Origin: Methylococcales bacterium
Lineage (GTDB): Bacteria; Pseudomonadota; Gammaproteobacteria; Methylococcales; Methylomonadaceae
Length of the DNA stretch: 64,000 nucleotides
Direction of reading: 5' to 3'
Assembly (NCBI GenBank): GCA_023145835.1
Contig: JAGLDH010000066.1
Location: forward strand, 1 to 64,000
A program made the translations under genes and the position numbers. The notes beneath the pieces were generated by a model. That model did no database searches. It saw nothing but the letters and a program-made list of their open reading frames with translations, and was not told where the DNA came from. Below are positions 56,138-64,000 of the stretch, piece after piece (position 1 is the first letter of the stretch; the number at the start of each line of letters is the position of its first letter).

Positions 56138-56377
56138 ATGAAACTTGGTAAAAAACGTATTGTTATTACAGGCAGTACTTCTGGTATTGGCTATGAGATG
56201 GTTAAGTACCTGCACCCTAGTAATGAAATTATTAGGATTTCCAGAAGCGCAGACAAGCTAAATGAACTCAAACAAGAATTTATAGGAATAAGCACTTATC
56301 AAGCCGACTTATCCAAACTTGACGATACTGAAAAAATTGCCTTTACCATTGTAGAACGTTTCAAATCAGGATTATTA
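56138..56377 (+). pseudogene. Short-chain dehydrogenase, N-terminal fragment
   Basis: About 75 residues of the NAD(P)-binding half of an SDR: VITGSTSGIGYEMVKYL (TGxxxGIG motif), RISRSADKLNEL, and YQADLSKLDD. AAGGTG precedes the ATG. The frame then passes, without a stop, into the signal peptide of mlaA at ERFKSGLL|MKRNN. The catalytic Tyr-x3-Lys is absent. It is a broken gene fused by a deletion and probably still translated ahead of mlaA. Confidence 0.75.
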
Positions 56378-57205
56378 ATGAAAAGAAACAATATCTTCGC
56401 TAAATGTATTTCTTTATTCTGTATTATTTTATCGGTAGCTATACTGACTGGCTGTGCAAGTACAGCCCATAATCCCCAAGATCCCTGGGAAAAATGGAAT
56501 AGAAGTACGCATAATTTTAATGATAATGTTGATGACTATATATTGAGGCCGGTTGCAGAGGGCTATGATTATGTAACGCCAGATTTTGTCAGTACAGGTG
56601 TTTCTAATTTTTTTAGTAATTTGAACGATATTGAGGTAACTATCAACGATTTATTACAACTAAAATTTATACAAGGCGGTATGGATGCTAGTCGTTTTTT
56701 AGTTAATACATCAGCCGGAATTGGAGGTTTGATTGATGTTGCCTCGATGATTAACTTACCTAAACATGACGAGGATTTTGGTCAGACTCTCGGATACTGG
56801 GGCGTGCCATCTGGCCCATATCTGGTGCTACCGTTTTTGGGGCCGAGTAGTCCTAGGGGAACCTTCGGGTTAGTGGGAGATTCAGTAATGAATCCATTAA
56901 ACTATTTAGTGATGAGCGGCAGTTTATCAACAGTTGCCAGTTTATTTGAAGTAGTGGAGACAGTTGATGCAAGAGCTGATTTGATGAATGTGGAAAAAGA
57001 GCTAGAAAAAGAGCTAACTGAAGGGGCTATAGATGCGGCTATAGATCAATATGCCTTTTTTAGAGATCTTTATTTACAACACCGTCGTTATTTAATCTAT
57101 GATGGCGAAGTGCCAGAAGATAAACAATATGACACCGATGTTGATATCGACTTTGATGAGGATGTTGAAGAGCTGGAGGGGGCTGAGTCATCACCTATTT
57201 TATAA
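56378..57205 (+). CDS. mlaA: MlaA (VacJ) outer-membrane lipoprotein
   Basis: Start at 56378 (CAGGA six bases upstream) gives a lipoprotein signal with lipobox LTGCAS (Cys near residue 26). Translation could also begin at the SDR fragment, giving a longer form that would misplace the signal. About 275 residues. Family motifs: DPWEKWNRSTHNFND, PDFVSTGVSNFFSNLNDIEV, RFLVNTSAGIGGLIDVAS, GQTLGYWGVPSGPYLVLPFLGPSS. MlaA removes phospholipids from the outer leaflet and passes them to the Mla ABC system. The tail is very acidic (DVDIDFDEDVEELEG). The mlaBCDEF genes are not here. Confidence 0.93.
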   Translation: MKRNNIFAKCISLFCIILSVAILTGCASTAHNPQDPWEKWNRSTHNFNDNVDDYILRPVAEGYDYVTPDFVSTGVSNFFSNLNDIEVTINDLLQLKFIQGGMDASRFLVNTSAGIGGLIDVASMINLPKHDEDFGQTLGYWGVPSGPYLVLPFLGPSSPRGTFGLVGDSVMNPLNYLVMSGSLSTVASLFEVVETVDARADLMNVEKELEKELTEGAIDAAIDQYAFFRDLYLQHRRYLIYDGEVPEDKQYDTDVDIDFDEDVEELEGAESSPIL

Positions 57206-57480
57206 GCCACTAGGAGTCTCTTTACTCACTTTAAGGTGAAATAAAAATAAAGGGGGCAGTTCCAATGCCATTGAGTTAAGCTTTAATGTATCGTTTTATT
57301 TATCTTTTTTGTAAGCATGAAAATGTAATTTATTCTTCATTTTTGATTTTGGCCGACTCTATTTTCTTTCTTTTCTAATAGGCTCTATGGTACAAGCGAT
57401 ATAATCAATCACATATCACTGACATAATAGCGGTCAGGCTGTGATACAGTAAACTGCCTTTTCAGCAGGTTAGGTGTAAT
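57206..57480. other. Gap after mlaA
   Basis: Contains AAATAAAGGGGGCAGTTCC (57243-57261), whose core echoes 55139. No gene. IS3-derived sequence begins near its right end. Confidence 0.35.
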
Positions 57481-58168
57481 CGACTTATTATGTTTGGAGT
57501 CGGTCGTTGCTTTAAATTTTTTCTTGGTTTTACACCACAACCCAGCTTACCTCATTAGTCGGCCTATACGTCGGCGACTCACAACAACACCCTGTTCTGC
57601 GAGTTTATTTTTTAAGCAACGAGTCCCGTATGTACCTCGTCCTTTTTCAAAGAGAACTTTAAGTATTTCGATCAATGCCTCATTCTCCTTTTCTCGCTCT
57701 GTTTTCGGTGAATCGAGCCATTCGTAATAACAACTTCGTGAAACTGTCATGAATTGACACAGGGTTGTAATGGAATAATCTGAATGATGTTTCTTTATTC
57801 ACGCGTACTTCACACGATTTCCTTGGCAAAGTACACTGTGGCCTTTTTTAATAAGTCACGCTCCTGTGTCATTATCGCTAACTCTTTTTTCAGGCGTTTG
57901 TTCTCATCATAAATATGCTCATTCGTTCTTGTTACAGCCATTTTTGATTTTGAATATTTATTGATCCAAGTATGAATTGTATTAGGGTTTACTCCTAAAT
58001 CTCGGGTTGTTTGAGCAATAGGCTGATCAGATTCAAGAGCTAACTTGATAGATGACTCTCTAAATTCTGATGTATAGGTATTTGGTTTTTTTAGTTGATC
58101 ATTCATTTTTAGACACACATTTCCTTTTCAGGTTATTTTATATTGTGTGTCCGGTTTAGTGTAGCCAC
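57410..58168 (-). mobile_element. IS3-family element, truncated
   Basis: Transcribed leftward. OrfA (58118-57810) is a 102-residue HTH/leucine-zipper protein (YTSEFRESSIKLALESDQP, ending in ERDLLKKATVYFAKE). OrfB begins in another frame (57750) with SRSCYYEWLDSPKTE and GTYGTRCLKNKLAEQGVVVS, and carries on past an ORF break as FTVSQPDRYYVSDM before being lost, so the DDE core is missing. The upstream end reads TGTGTCCGGTTTAGTGTAGC (58142-58161). This end lies exactly where the ISAs1 frame is interrupted, which shows that IS3 inserted into ISAs1. Confidence 0.8.
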
Positions 58169-58453
58169 TTCAGTTATTTAAATTTAGCTGTTCGGTAAAC
58201 CATTGCTCTTTAGCTTTGCCAAACCTCTCAATGGCTACCCAGTTATCTGCTCCGCAGATAGTGGCACAAAGGGTAATAAAAAATATGTCAGAGAGCAGGT
58301 GTTTTTTATGTCTATCTTTTCTTGGGTCTTCAATACTTGAAAAATGATGAATAATTGAGGCTATGGGTTGGTCTGTCATTTTAAAATCAAAATGATAGTC
58401 TTAATACTTCATCTAAATTATAATTTCAACTGATTTTAAACCCGATTGCCCTG
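58169..58453 (-). mobile_element. ISAs1-family element, N-terminal part (interrupted by IS3)
   Basis: Sixty-nine residues from 58379: IASIIHHFSSIEDPRKDRHK, then LSDIFFITLCATICGADNW, as in the N-terminus of ISAs1 transposases. It stops at LNLNN where IS3 begins. The outer end TTTAAACCCGATTGCCCTG (58435-58453) is the exact inverted copy of 4826-4844. The rest of this element does not appear on the far side of IS3. Confidence 0.8.
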
Positions 58454-58853
58454 ATTGGGTGCTGCACTAGTATAGGCAATATTGGATGACTACTCTAAGC
58501 CTTCATATTTCGGAGGATACAAAAGAAAGTGATTATGTTTTTCCACTATTGAATGTGTAGATATTGCAATAAAAAAATCGCATAATAACTTTGAGTCTCG
58601 ATCTGTTATGGTTTATCAGTCATACGATGTGCTTCGTGCGGTCACGACTAGAGCGGAGTCATTTTATTTATAAAATGTATTTGTTATAAAAATGTGAGAA
58701 TTTCGTGAATCTTACGTGACCAAAGGTGATTATTCTTATTCTGAGCTAATTGGCATTTCATCCGTTATCTAGCTGTCAAATTTTGTTGTTAATAAAGAGT
58801 GAATATTTAATCACTTCAGTCTTAAACAACTCACTAAATTTAAGGAATAAAAA
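58454..58853. other. Upstream region of the first spondin gene
   Basis: Holds the short GTGCTTCGTGCGGTCACGAC repeat (58627-58646) and AT-rich DNA with the presumed promoter. No gene seen. Confidence 0.35.
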
Positions 58854-59510
58854 ATGAAAAAAATTATCTGTACCTTATCAGTTTTCGTATGTCTCTATTC
58901 CCCTTTATCTTTTTCTGAGGTCAGTTATCAAGTCAAAATCACGAATATTACTCGAGGTCAAACATTTACACCAATTTTGGCAGCCAGCCATCGCGCGGGG
59001 ATCAAGGCATTTGCTTTAGGACAACCCGCAATACCTGAGCTTGTTGCTATTGCTGAATCTGGCAATACAGCACCAGCAATAAGTACATTATCCTCTTTTT
59101 CTGCGGTTCAGGAAGTTAAAGACAGTGGAGGCGTATTAGCACCGGGTAAATCTGTGATAATGATATTAGCTGGTGGAGATAACATAAGCCATATCACCAT
59201 TGTTTCAATGCTTATTCCAACCAACGATACCTTTTTCTCGGTTAATGGTAAAGCTTTACCAATGGGTTCAGATCCTGTCACCTATCACTCCATAGCCTAT
59301 GATGCAGGTAGTGAAGAAAATGATGAGTTATGTGCAAGTATCCCAGGCCCTCCTAGTGTTTGTTCAGGTGAAGGAAGTTCAGATGCAGGGGGTGAAGGGT
59401 ATGTTCATGTGCAAGCGGGTATTCATGGAACTGGTGATTTATCCGCAGCTCAATATGATTGGCGCTATGCAGTCGCAGAAATCACCATTCAGCGAATGGA
59501 AACAAAATAG
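58854..59510 (+). CDS. Secreted spondin-domain protein (first)
   Basis: A 218-residue exported protein. AAGGAA precedes the start; the signal peptide ends near SFS|EVSYQVKI. The rest is a single spondin_N beta-sandwich: YQVKITNITRGQTFTPILAA, HITIVSMLIPTNDTFFSVNG and WRYAVAEITIQRME. Asp/Glu residues in the SEENDELC and YDAGSEE region are likely metal ligands. A serine/glycine loop with two cysteines (CASIPGPPSVC) looks disulfide-bonded. It is first of two spondin-domain proteins flanking a two-component system. Function is not known; adhesion is a common guess for bacterial spondins. Confidence 0.85.
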   Translation: MKKIICTLSVFVCLYSPLSFSEVSYQVKITNITRGQTFTPILAASHRAGIKAFALGQPAIPELVAIAESGNTAPAISTLSSFSAVQEVKDSGGVLAPGKSVIMILAGGDNISHITIVSMLIPTNDTFFSVNGKALPMGSDPVTYHSIAYDAGSEENDELCASIPGPPSVCSGEGSSDAGGEGYVHVQAGIHGTGDLSAAQYDWRYAVAEITIQRMETK

Positions 59511-59565
59511 AATGATCTTGTAGTGCTAATAAAATGCTAGGAATAAGCATATCAAACAATGGTGT

Positions 59566-59602
59566 TTAGGTTAACGACTCTATCATTAACCTAATATTTT
59601 TT
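59566..59602 (+). terminator. Terminator after the first spondin gene
   Basis: TTAGGTTAA (59566-59574) pairs with TTAACCTAA (59586-59594) and is followed by TATTTTTTA. Stem of nine pairs, 11-base loop. It can also serve the opposite strand in part. Confidence 0.6.
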
Positions 59603-59781
59603 ATGTCTCTATTATGTTGGGTTGCCAAAAAAACGGCAGCCCGATCTACAAAAAATTAAAAGACATTATATCAATATTTTATTTTGATATTTTGCGAAGC
59701 CTTGGGTGATAAGGTTTCTCCTCTTGTTATGAAATATATAAGTTATTGAAATTATATGTATTATTAGAATCGGTATAATGT

Positions 59782-61251
59782 CTAATGAATACCTGCCGGT
59801 AAAGTAAAAGAAAATGTTGTATCTCTGCCAGGATCACTCGTAACGTTAATAATACTGCTATGAAGCTCTATGATTCTTTTTACAATCGCTAAACCTAGCC
59901 CTCCATTTCCATTTTCAGCATGACGATTTTTATCTAACTGATAGAACCTGTCGAATATTAGTGGTAATTCAGGCTCTGGAATACCAATTCCATTGTCACT
60001 CACTTTAACCTGGATTTTCTGGTCATATCCTGCTAACGCAATGATGATTTCTCCTCCTTGGGGAACAAAACGAAATGAGTTTTCGAGTAAGTTTTCTAAG
60101 ACTCTTTCTATTAAGCCAATATCAGCATAGACAAATAATTCAGTTGAATCATAGCTAATTTGTAATTGAATATTATTTTTTTGGCTGTGCAATGAGAATT
60201 TTTGGACTATATCTTCAACTAACTCGGCCAAATTAAAAACTTCCTGTTGTAATTTTATTTCGCAAGCATCAAGTCTAGCCAACTCAAATAATTCAGCAAC
60301 TAATCGGTTTATTCTGCCGCAATGTTTAATTGCTGTTTGCAAATAAGTGCGCCGTTCCTGCTCAGAAAATGTTTTTTCTTTTATTAATAGCGTTTCAATA
60401 TAACCTTGTAGAGTAGCCAAAGGAGTTCGTAGGTCATGTGAGACATTAGCTACTAATTCTCTACGTAAATGATCGGTTGTTTGTAGATCATTAAATTGAT
60501 GTTGAATTTTTAATGCCATCGTCTGAAACGCAGCGGTTAATTTATCTATTTCATCACCTTTATTGCGGTAGTTTGTAAAAGTAAGCACCAATTCAGGGTC
60601 TGCTTCAAAGTCACTAACACTGGTAGATAATTTTTTTAACCGGCGTGTTAATCCAGCAAACAACAAAAGCCCAACAACGAACAACACTAACATCCCCATA
60701 CCAGTAACCAACAAGCTACTCATTAAAATGTAACTGTTCTTTATCCTTTCGACGATAGAATCATATTCTTCACCACCAAGAATCACATATAAATATCCAT
60801 TAGGTTGATTTTCAAATGGCACAGGTGCAACAGAGAAAACTTTGGTTCGTGAAAAGTCTCTAGGGTCTTCCCCTTGTAATGGAAGTATTGTTTGACCAGA
60901 CAAATACCGGTTTAGTGGCTCAATATCAACAGATAACCTGACAACTTTCCACACTGGTGCTGAGAATGCCAAAATCCCCCCTTCATGATCGAGTAGGTAA
61001 ATTTCCAGGTTAGGGTTTAACACCATCAGAGAACGAAATAACTTATGTAATGCAGGGTGGTTAACGCGATCATTTTTTAAAAGTTCAGTTTCTTTAACAA
61101 TATGACTAGCCACTTCCCCATTCAGTTTTTGCATGACTTCTTGTTGATAAAGATTAGTTGCGATAAATGTGACAGATACCGTCAAAATACTCAGCAAGAT
61201 AAAAATCAACAATAAAGCTAAAGTGAGTTTTGAAAATAAAGTTTTAAACAT
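59782..61251 (-). CDS. Membrane histidine kinase (EnvZ-type)
   Basis: Start set at 61251 (MFKTLFSKLTLALLLIF) since it overlaps the regulator's stop by eight bases (ATGTTTAA); a longer frame to 61329 is less likely. About 489 residues. Two transmembrane helices (about 9-32 and 172-198) enclose a periplasmic sensor. HAMP (RRLKKLSTSVSDFEADPELV) and HisKA (NVSHDLRTPLATLQGY, phosphohistidine near residue 270) follow. The ATPase domain has N box LLENSFRF, G1 DNGIGIPEPE and G2 GNGGLGLAIV. It responds to an unknown external signal. It is transcribed with its regulator, and lies between the two spondin genes. Confidence 0.9.
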   Translation of the reverse strand: MFKTLFSKLTLALLLIFILLSILTVSVTFIATNLYQQEVMQKLNGEVASHIVKETELLKNDRVNHPALHKLFRSLMVLNPNLEIYLLDHEGGILAFSAPVWKVVRLSVDIEPLNRYLSGQTILPLQGEDPRDFSRTKVFSVAPVPFENQPNGYLYVILGGEEYDSIVERIKNSYILMSSLLVTGMGMLVLFVVGLLLFAGLTRRLKKLSTSVSDFEADPELVLTFTNYRNKGDEIDKLTAAFQTMALKIQHQFNDLQTTDHLRRELVANVSHDLRTPLATLQGYIETLLIKEKTFSEQERRTYLQTAIKHCGRINRLVAELFELARLDACEIKLQQEVFNLAELVEDIVQKFSLHSQKNNIQLQISYDSTELFVYADIGLIERVLENLLENSFRFVPQGGEIIIALAGYDQKIQVKVSDNGIGIPEPELPLIFDRFYQLDKNRHAENGNGGLGLAIVKRIIELHSSIINVTSDPGRDTTFSFTLPAGIH

Positions 61252-61960
61252 GACTTTGCTCTTCTGAAAATTTGTAACCAACCCCCCAAACAGTTTGAAT
61301 ATAAACAGGTTGTTTAGGGCTACCTTCAATTTTGACTCTTAGTCTGTTGATGTGTGAATTAACCGTATGTTCATACCCATCATGGCCATAACCCCATACT
61401 TTATCTAATAATTCACTCCGCGTGAACACCCGACCTGGTCGACGAGCAAAAAACACCAATAAATCAAATTCTTTGGCTGTTAAATCAATAGCACAATCTG
61501 AAACAGTCACGCTGTGATTATTTAAGTTAATACTCATCATTCCTCGCTGAATAATATCAGGTGTTTTGTCTTCTCTAATACTTTCCATAGCATCCATACG
61601 TCGAAAAATAGCTTTGATACGGGCGATCACTTCCGTAATGCTAAATGGTTTAGTCACATAATCGTCAGCACCTGTTTCCAACCCTAGTACTTGATCTAAC
61701 TCGGAATCTTTTGCCGTTAACATAAGGATCGGTGTGTAATTATGATTCTCTCGAATGGTGCGGCAGATAGACAAACCATCGATGCCTGGCAACATCAAAT
61801 CCAGGATAACTAAGTCATATTGGTAATGAGTGACTTGTTGATTTCCCTTGTTACCGTCAAAACATAATTCAACATGATGCTGGAGATCACGGAGATGTAA
61901 TGCTAGTAATTGCGCCATATCCTGATTATCTTCAATTAATAATATTTTTTTAGCTGACAT
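61244..61960 (-). CDS. OmpR-family response regulator
   Basis: Start at 61960 (MSAKKILLIEDNQDMAQLL) is the natural receiver start; ATG 61966 two codons upstream is equally possible. No strong ribosome-binding site. About 238 residues. Receiver: IEDNQD acidic pocket, phosphoacceptor in LVILDLMLPGIDG (near residue 51), LTAKDSE and KPFS. The C-terminal winged helix (LTAKEFDLLVFFARRPGRVF, TVNSHINRLRVKIEG, VWGVGYKF) binds DNA. Upstream DNA (61961-62167) is shared with the divergent second spondin gene, so this is the most likely target. Confidence 0.9.
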   Translation of the reverse strand: MSAKKILLIEDNQDMAQLLALHLRDLQHHVELCFDGNKGNQQVTHYQYDLVILDLMLPGIDGLSICRTIRENHNYTPILMLTAKDSELDQVLGLETGADDYVTKPFSITEVIARIKAIFRRMDAMESIREDKTPDIIQRGMMSINLNNHSVTVSDCAIDLTAKEFDLLVFFARRPGRVFTRSELLDKVWGYGHDGYEHTVNSHINRLRVKIEGSPKQPVYIQTVWGVGYKFSEEQSHV

Positions 61961-62167
61961 AATCATTCGTATAAATAAAAATATTACATTGATTATAGCT
62001 GTCAAATATCACAAATTTATATCAAATAAAAATATCGGCATTATATTGAGTTATCAAATTAACAACATGTTTTTACTCTCTAATTTCAAATGTTATAGTT
62101 TTGTGATTTTTAATTTATCATTTATTGATATAGTCAAAACGACAAAATTATAAAAAAGGAATATAAA
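61961..62167. promoter_or_regulatory. Divergent promoter region, regulator and spondin gene
   Basis: About 200 bases, highly AT-rich, between the response regulator and the second spondin gene. It must contain both promoters. Direct repeats such as those bound by OmpR-type regulators could lie here (TATCAAAT/TATCAAATTAAC near 62010-62060), but assignment by eye is weak. Confidence 0.4.
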
Positions 62168-63361
62168 ATGAATAACTATCATTTAAATTCGTCAATAAAA
62201 GCAAAAAAATTAAAACTCGTTAGCTTAATTAAAACAACTATTTTTACATTGTCACTTATCTTAGCTTTCCCACTGAGTGCTGCAACTTATAAAGTAACTT
62301 TTACCGGACGATGGAATGCTTCTCATATTGTCAGTGGCAGCCTACCTGATGATGCCCATTTAACAACATTAATAGGGGCTACCCACCAATCAGGAAAACC
62401 GTTATGGTCACCCTCCACCTTGGCATCCCTAGGAATAAAAAATGTTGCCGAGCAAGGTGATATTAGTCAGTTAATGAATGAGATCAATAGTGCTATCACT
62501 GTAGGAACAGCACATAGCCAAATACTCTCTGATAGCATTTCTAATTTTCCAGAATCAAATTCGACTACATTTGAAGTCCCAAGTAGTCATTCCAGTATCT
62601 CCTTTGTTTCTATGATTGCACCTAGTTCAGACTGGTTTATCGGTGTTTATGATGTTTCTTTAAAACAAAATGGAAACTGGATGCAGACTCTCAGTATTGA
62701 CTTAACACCTTGGGATGCAGGTACAAAGGAGGGTGACGATTTAGACTTTGGACTTTCTGCTTCTAATCCACAACAATTAATTTCTAAAATTACTGGTTTC
62801 CCCTTTATTGGAAGCCCTATCATTGCTAATTTAACTTTTGAACGTATAGATTCAGAGCCCCCTGTCAACAATGTCTCTGCTGTTTGTGAAATGGGTGTAG
62901 ACCCTCAAGTTATCAAACCAAATGAAGGGACTGCGCTTTGGTGGTGGACACAAAATGCTATTTCAGGTTCTATTGACAATGGTATTAGCCAACCGACCAC
63001 TGCTCAAAATTGGGTATGGATTTATCCATCTGAGGCGACCACATTTAAAATGAATGTAACCGCTGCTGATGGAAGCGTATCAAGCTGTGAAACTACACTT
63101 AGAGTTGAAAATGCAACAAGTTCTGAGCCTGCTGACTGTGCGCTTGGAACAGACCCAGAAATTATTCAAGCTGGAGAAGGCACTGCTCTTTGGTGGTGGA
63201 CACAAAATGCAAGTTCAGCCAGTATTAATGGTTTTAATAATATACAGTTATCACAAAACTATATTTGGTTATACCCTACCCAAACAACAACTTATAAAAT
63301 AACAGCTATGAATAATGATGGGCTTGTAACAGAATGTGAAACAACCCTTATTGTTCAATAA
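62168..63361 (+). CDS. Secreted spondin-domain protein with two WWWTQNA repeats
   Basis: A 397-residue exported protein. AAGGAATATAAA precedes the ATG. The hydrophobic signal (TIFTLSLILAFPLSA, after a basic 23-residue leader) ends near residue 38. Spondin domain: YKVTFTGRWNASHIVSGSLP, SSISFVSMIAPSSDWFIGVY and LTPWDAGTKEGDDLDFG (D/E metal-site cluster). After residue about 240 come two copies of an 80-residue module, each with EGTALWWWTQNA and ending in a C-ETTL strand. The triple tryptophan recalls ligand-binding or lectin surfaces. The protein has no membrane anchor. It is divergent from the two-component system and likely under its control. Confidence 0.85.
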   Translation: MNNYHLNSSIKAKKLKLVSLIKTTIFTLSLILAFPLSAATYKVTFTGRWNASHIVSGSLPDDAHLTTLIGATHQSGKPLWSPSTLASLGIKNVAEQGDISQLMNEINSAITVGTAHSQILSDSISNFPESNSTTFEVPSSHSSISFVSMIAPSSDWFIGVYDVSLKQNGNWMQTLSIDLTPWDAGTKEGDDLDFGLSASNPQQLISKITGFPFIGSPIIANLTFERIDSEPPVNNVSAVCEMGVDPQVIKPNEGTALWWWTQNAISGSIDNGISQPTTAQNWVWIYPSEATTFKMNVTAADGSVSSCETTLRVENATSSEPADCALGTDPEIIQAGEGTALWWWTQNASSASINGFNNIQLSQNYIWLYPTQTTTYKITAMNNDGLVTECETTLIVQ

Positions 63362-63418
63362 CAAATTATTAATATTTATATGAATCAAGGGATAACCTAT
63401 TGGGATATTATTTGGGTT

Positions 63419-64000
63419 TTATTCCATAAAACCATTGATAACCTCGATAGTTTTTGCTTGTTGAGAAAGTAGTACTTCTTCATGACCAAAAAAGAATGAG
63501 TTCTTATTCTCAATAATAGTTAGATTTAATTTATATTTACCCACTTTAAGGGAATCTAGATAGATATTAAAAAATGGATTTTTAGATAATTTCTTTTTTT
63601 GGTTAATTATTGTTAGACCTTGTTCATTCACAATATTGGCATTAATGACTATGTCTTTTTTTAGCTGGTCAGAGAAACCAAAGCCTTTAACTTTTACAAG
63701 ATAATCTGTTTTGGGCAAAATAACAAAAGGGCTGCTCTCTATTTCTTGAATAATGGGACGATTAAATTTTAATAGGGCTAGGTCACTAAATTTGAATGTT
63801 ATTTGTGTGCCATGTTTATATTGAGATTCTGAAAGAACTAATTGTATATGTTTTAAATTTGACCAATCAGCTATTGAGAAGTTACTGCTTTTTATCATGT
63901 CTTTTAAAGACAGTACAACCGGAACCCATGTCCGTTCTTTGTCACCAAAGTCCAGTGTAACATCGTGTTTAACCCCCTTGCCATATCCCGTAAAGTTGAC
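63419..64000 (-). CDS. Beta-sandwich extracellular-type protein, partial
   Basis: The frame stays open past ATG 63898 to the window edge (reading NFTGYGKGVKHDVTLDFGD upstream), so the 5' part lies outside. About 193 residues visible. Two sandwich domains: an N-terminal part like galactose-binding/CBM modules (IADWSNLKHIQLVLSES, FKFSDLALLKF), and a C-terminal all-beta domain (YLVKVKGFGFSDQLKKDIVI; LKVGKYKLNLTIIENKNS). No anchor. Likely an exported carbohydrate-related protein, the family not recognised. It is convergent with the second spondin gene. Confidence 0.6.
   Translation of the reverse strand, partial: VNFTGYGKGVKHDVTLDFGDKERTWVPVVLSLKDMIKSSNFSIADWSNLKHIQLVLSESQYKHGTQITFKFSDLALLKFNRPIIQEIESSPFVILPKTDYLVKVKGFGFSDQLKKDIVINANIVNEQGLTIINQKKKLSKNPFFNIYLDSLKVGKYKLNLTIIENKNSFFFGHEEVLLSQQAKTIEVINGFME

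Noticed and set aside
1-64000. CRISPR arrays, tRNA and rRNA genes
   Set aside because: No regularly spaced direct repeats, no cloverleaf with a CCA-type acceptor and no conserved ribosomal segments were seen by eye.

Overview
The window looks like chromosomal DNA of an AT-rich, motile, Gram-negative gammaproteobacterium. The evidence is the FleQ/FleS/FleR flagellar regulators followed by fliE-fliK in Pseudomonas/Vibrio order, GG-N10-GC sigma-54 promoters, an MlaA outer-membrane lipoprotein, a VPLPA-CTERM sorting signal and many secreted proteins. Free-living aquatic relatives (sulfur oxidisers or methanotrophs) would fit, but I cannot name a genus. No rRNA, tRNA or CRISPR array was seen.

Layout. 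1-800: decayed IS1380-type transposase end and a perfect inverted repeat. 848-3736: periplasmic beta-propeller/c-type cytochrome. 3.8-5.3 kb: debris with a receiver-domain relic and an ISAs1 end. 5.3-7.8 kb: PilZ, FHA and CNNM/CorC-type genes. 8.1-19.9 kb: flagellar block fleQ, fleS-fleR, fliE, fliFGHIJK, with sigma-54 promoters ahead of fleS and fliE. The block stops after fliK. 20.0-24.1 kb, opposite strand: polysaccharide O-acetylation module of an AlgI-like MBOAT between two AlgJ/AlgX-like proteins, one frameshifted at a TA repeat. 25.1-27.0 kb: iscR-iscS-iscA without iscU, ended by a terminator.

27.5-38.1 kb: accessory genes (GFA-family enzyme, HME-RND pump, methyltransferase, secreted beta-sandwich protein, 5'-truncated glycoside hydrolase, DUF4139 protein) among small inverted-repeat elements and transposase fragments. 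38.2-40.3 kb: divergent restriction-modification pair whose C5 methyltransferase has its own MerR-like DNA-binding domain. 40.4-52 kb: VPLPA-CTERM protein, penicillin/AHL acylase broken by one frameshift, AraC regulator with a small monooxygenase, a secreted protein with a triplicated Cys/GPNK motif, a deleted IS1 copy and a 1000-residue GH74/sortilin-like propeller. 52.7-58.4 kb: DHH phosphoesterase, AraC-GyrI regulator, RAYT pseudogene, SDR fragment fused in frame to mlaA, and an IS3 element inside an ISAs1 element.

58.8-63.4 kb: two exported spondin-domain proteins flanking an OmpR/EnvZ-type two-component system, then a partial gene running off the end.

Functionally, the flagellar block is a self-contained regulatory cascade (FleQ to FleSR to sigma-54 class genes). 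The rest is dominated by envelope and extracellular functions: polysaccharide acetylation, glycan-active enzymes, sorted or secreted adhesin-like proteins and metal export. Dead transposons and at least four classes of non-autonomous inverted-repeat elements run through it, so this is a rearranging genome. The least familiar items are the self-regulating restriction-modification pair, the TA-repeat frameshift in the acetylation locus, the GPNK-repeat secreted protein and the spondin/two-component arrangement.
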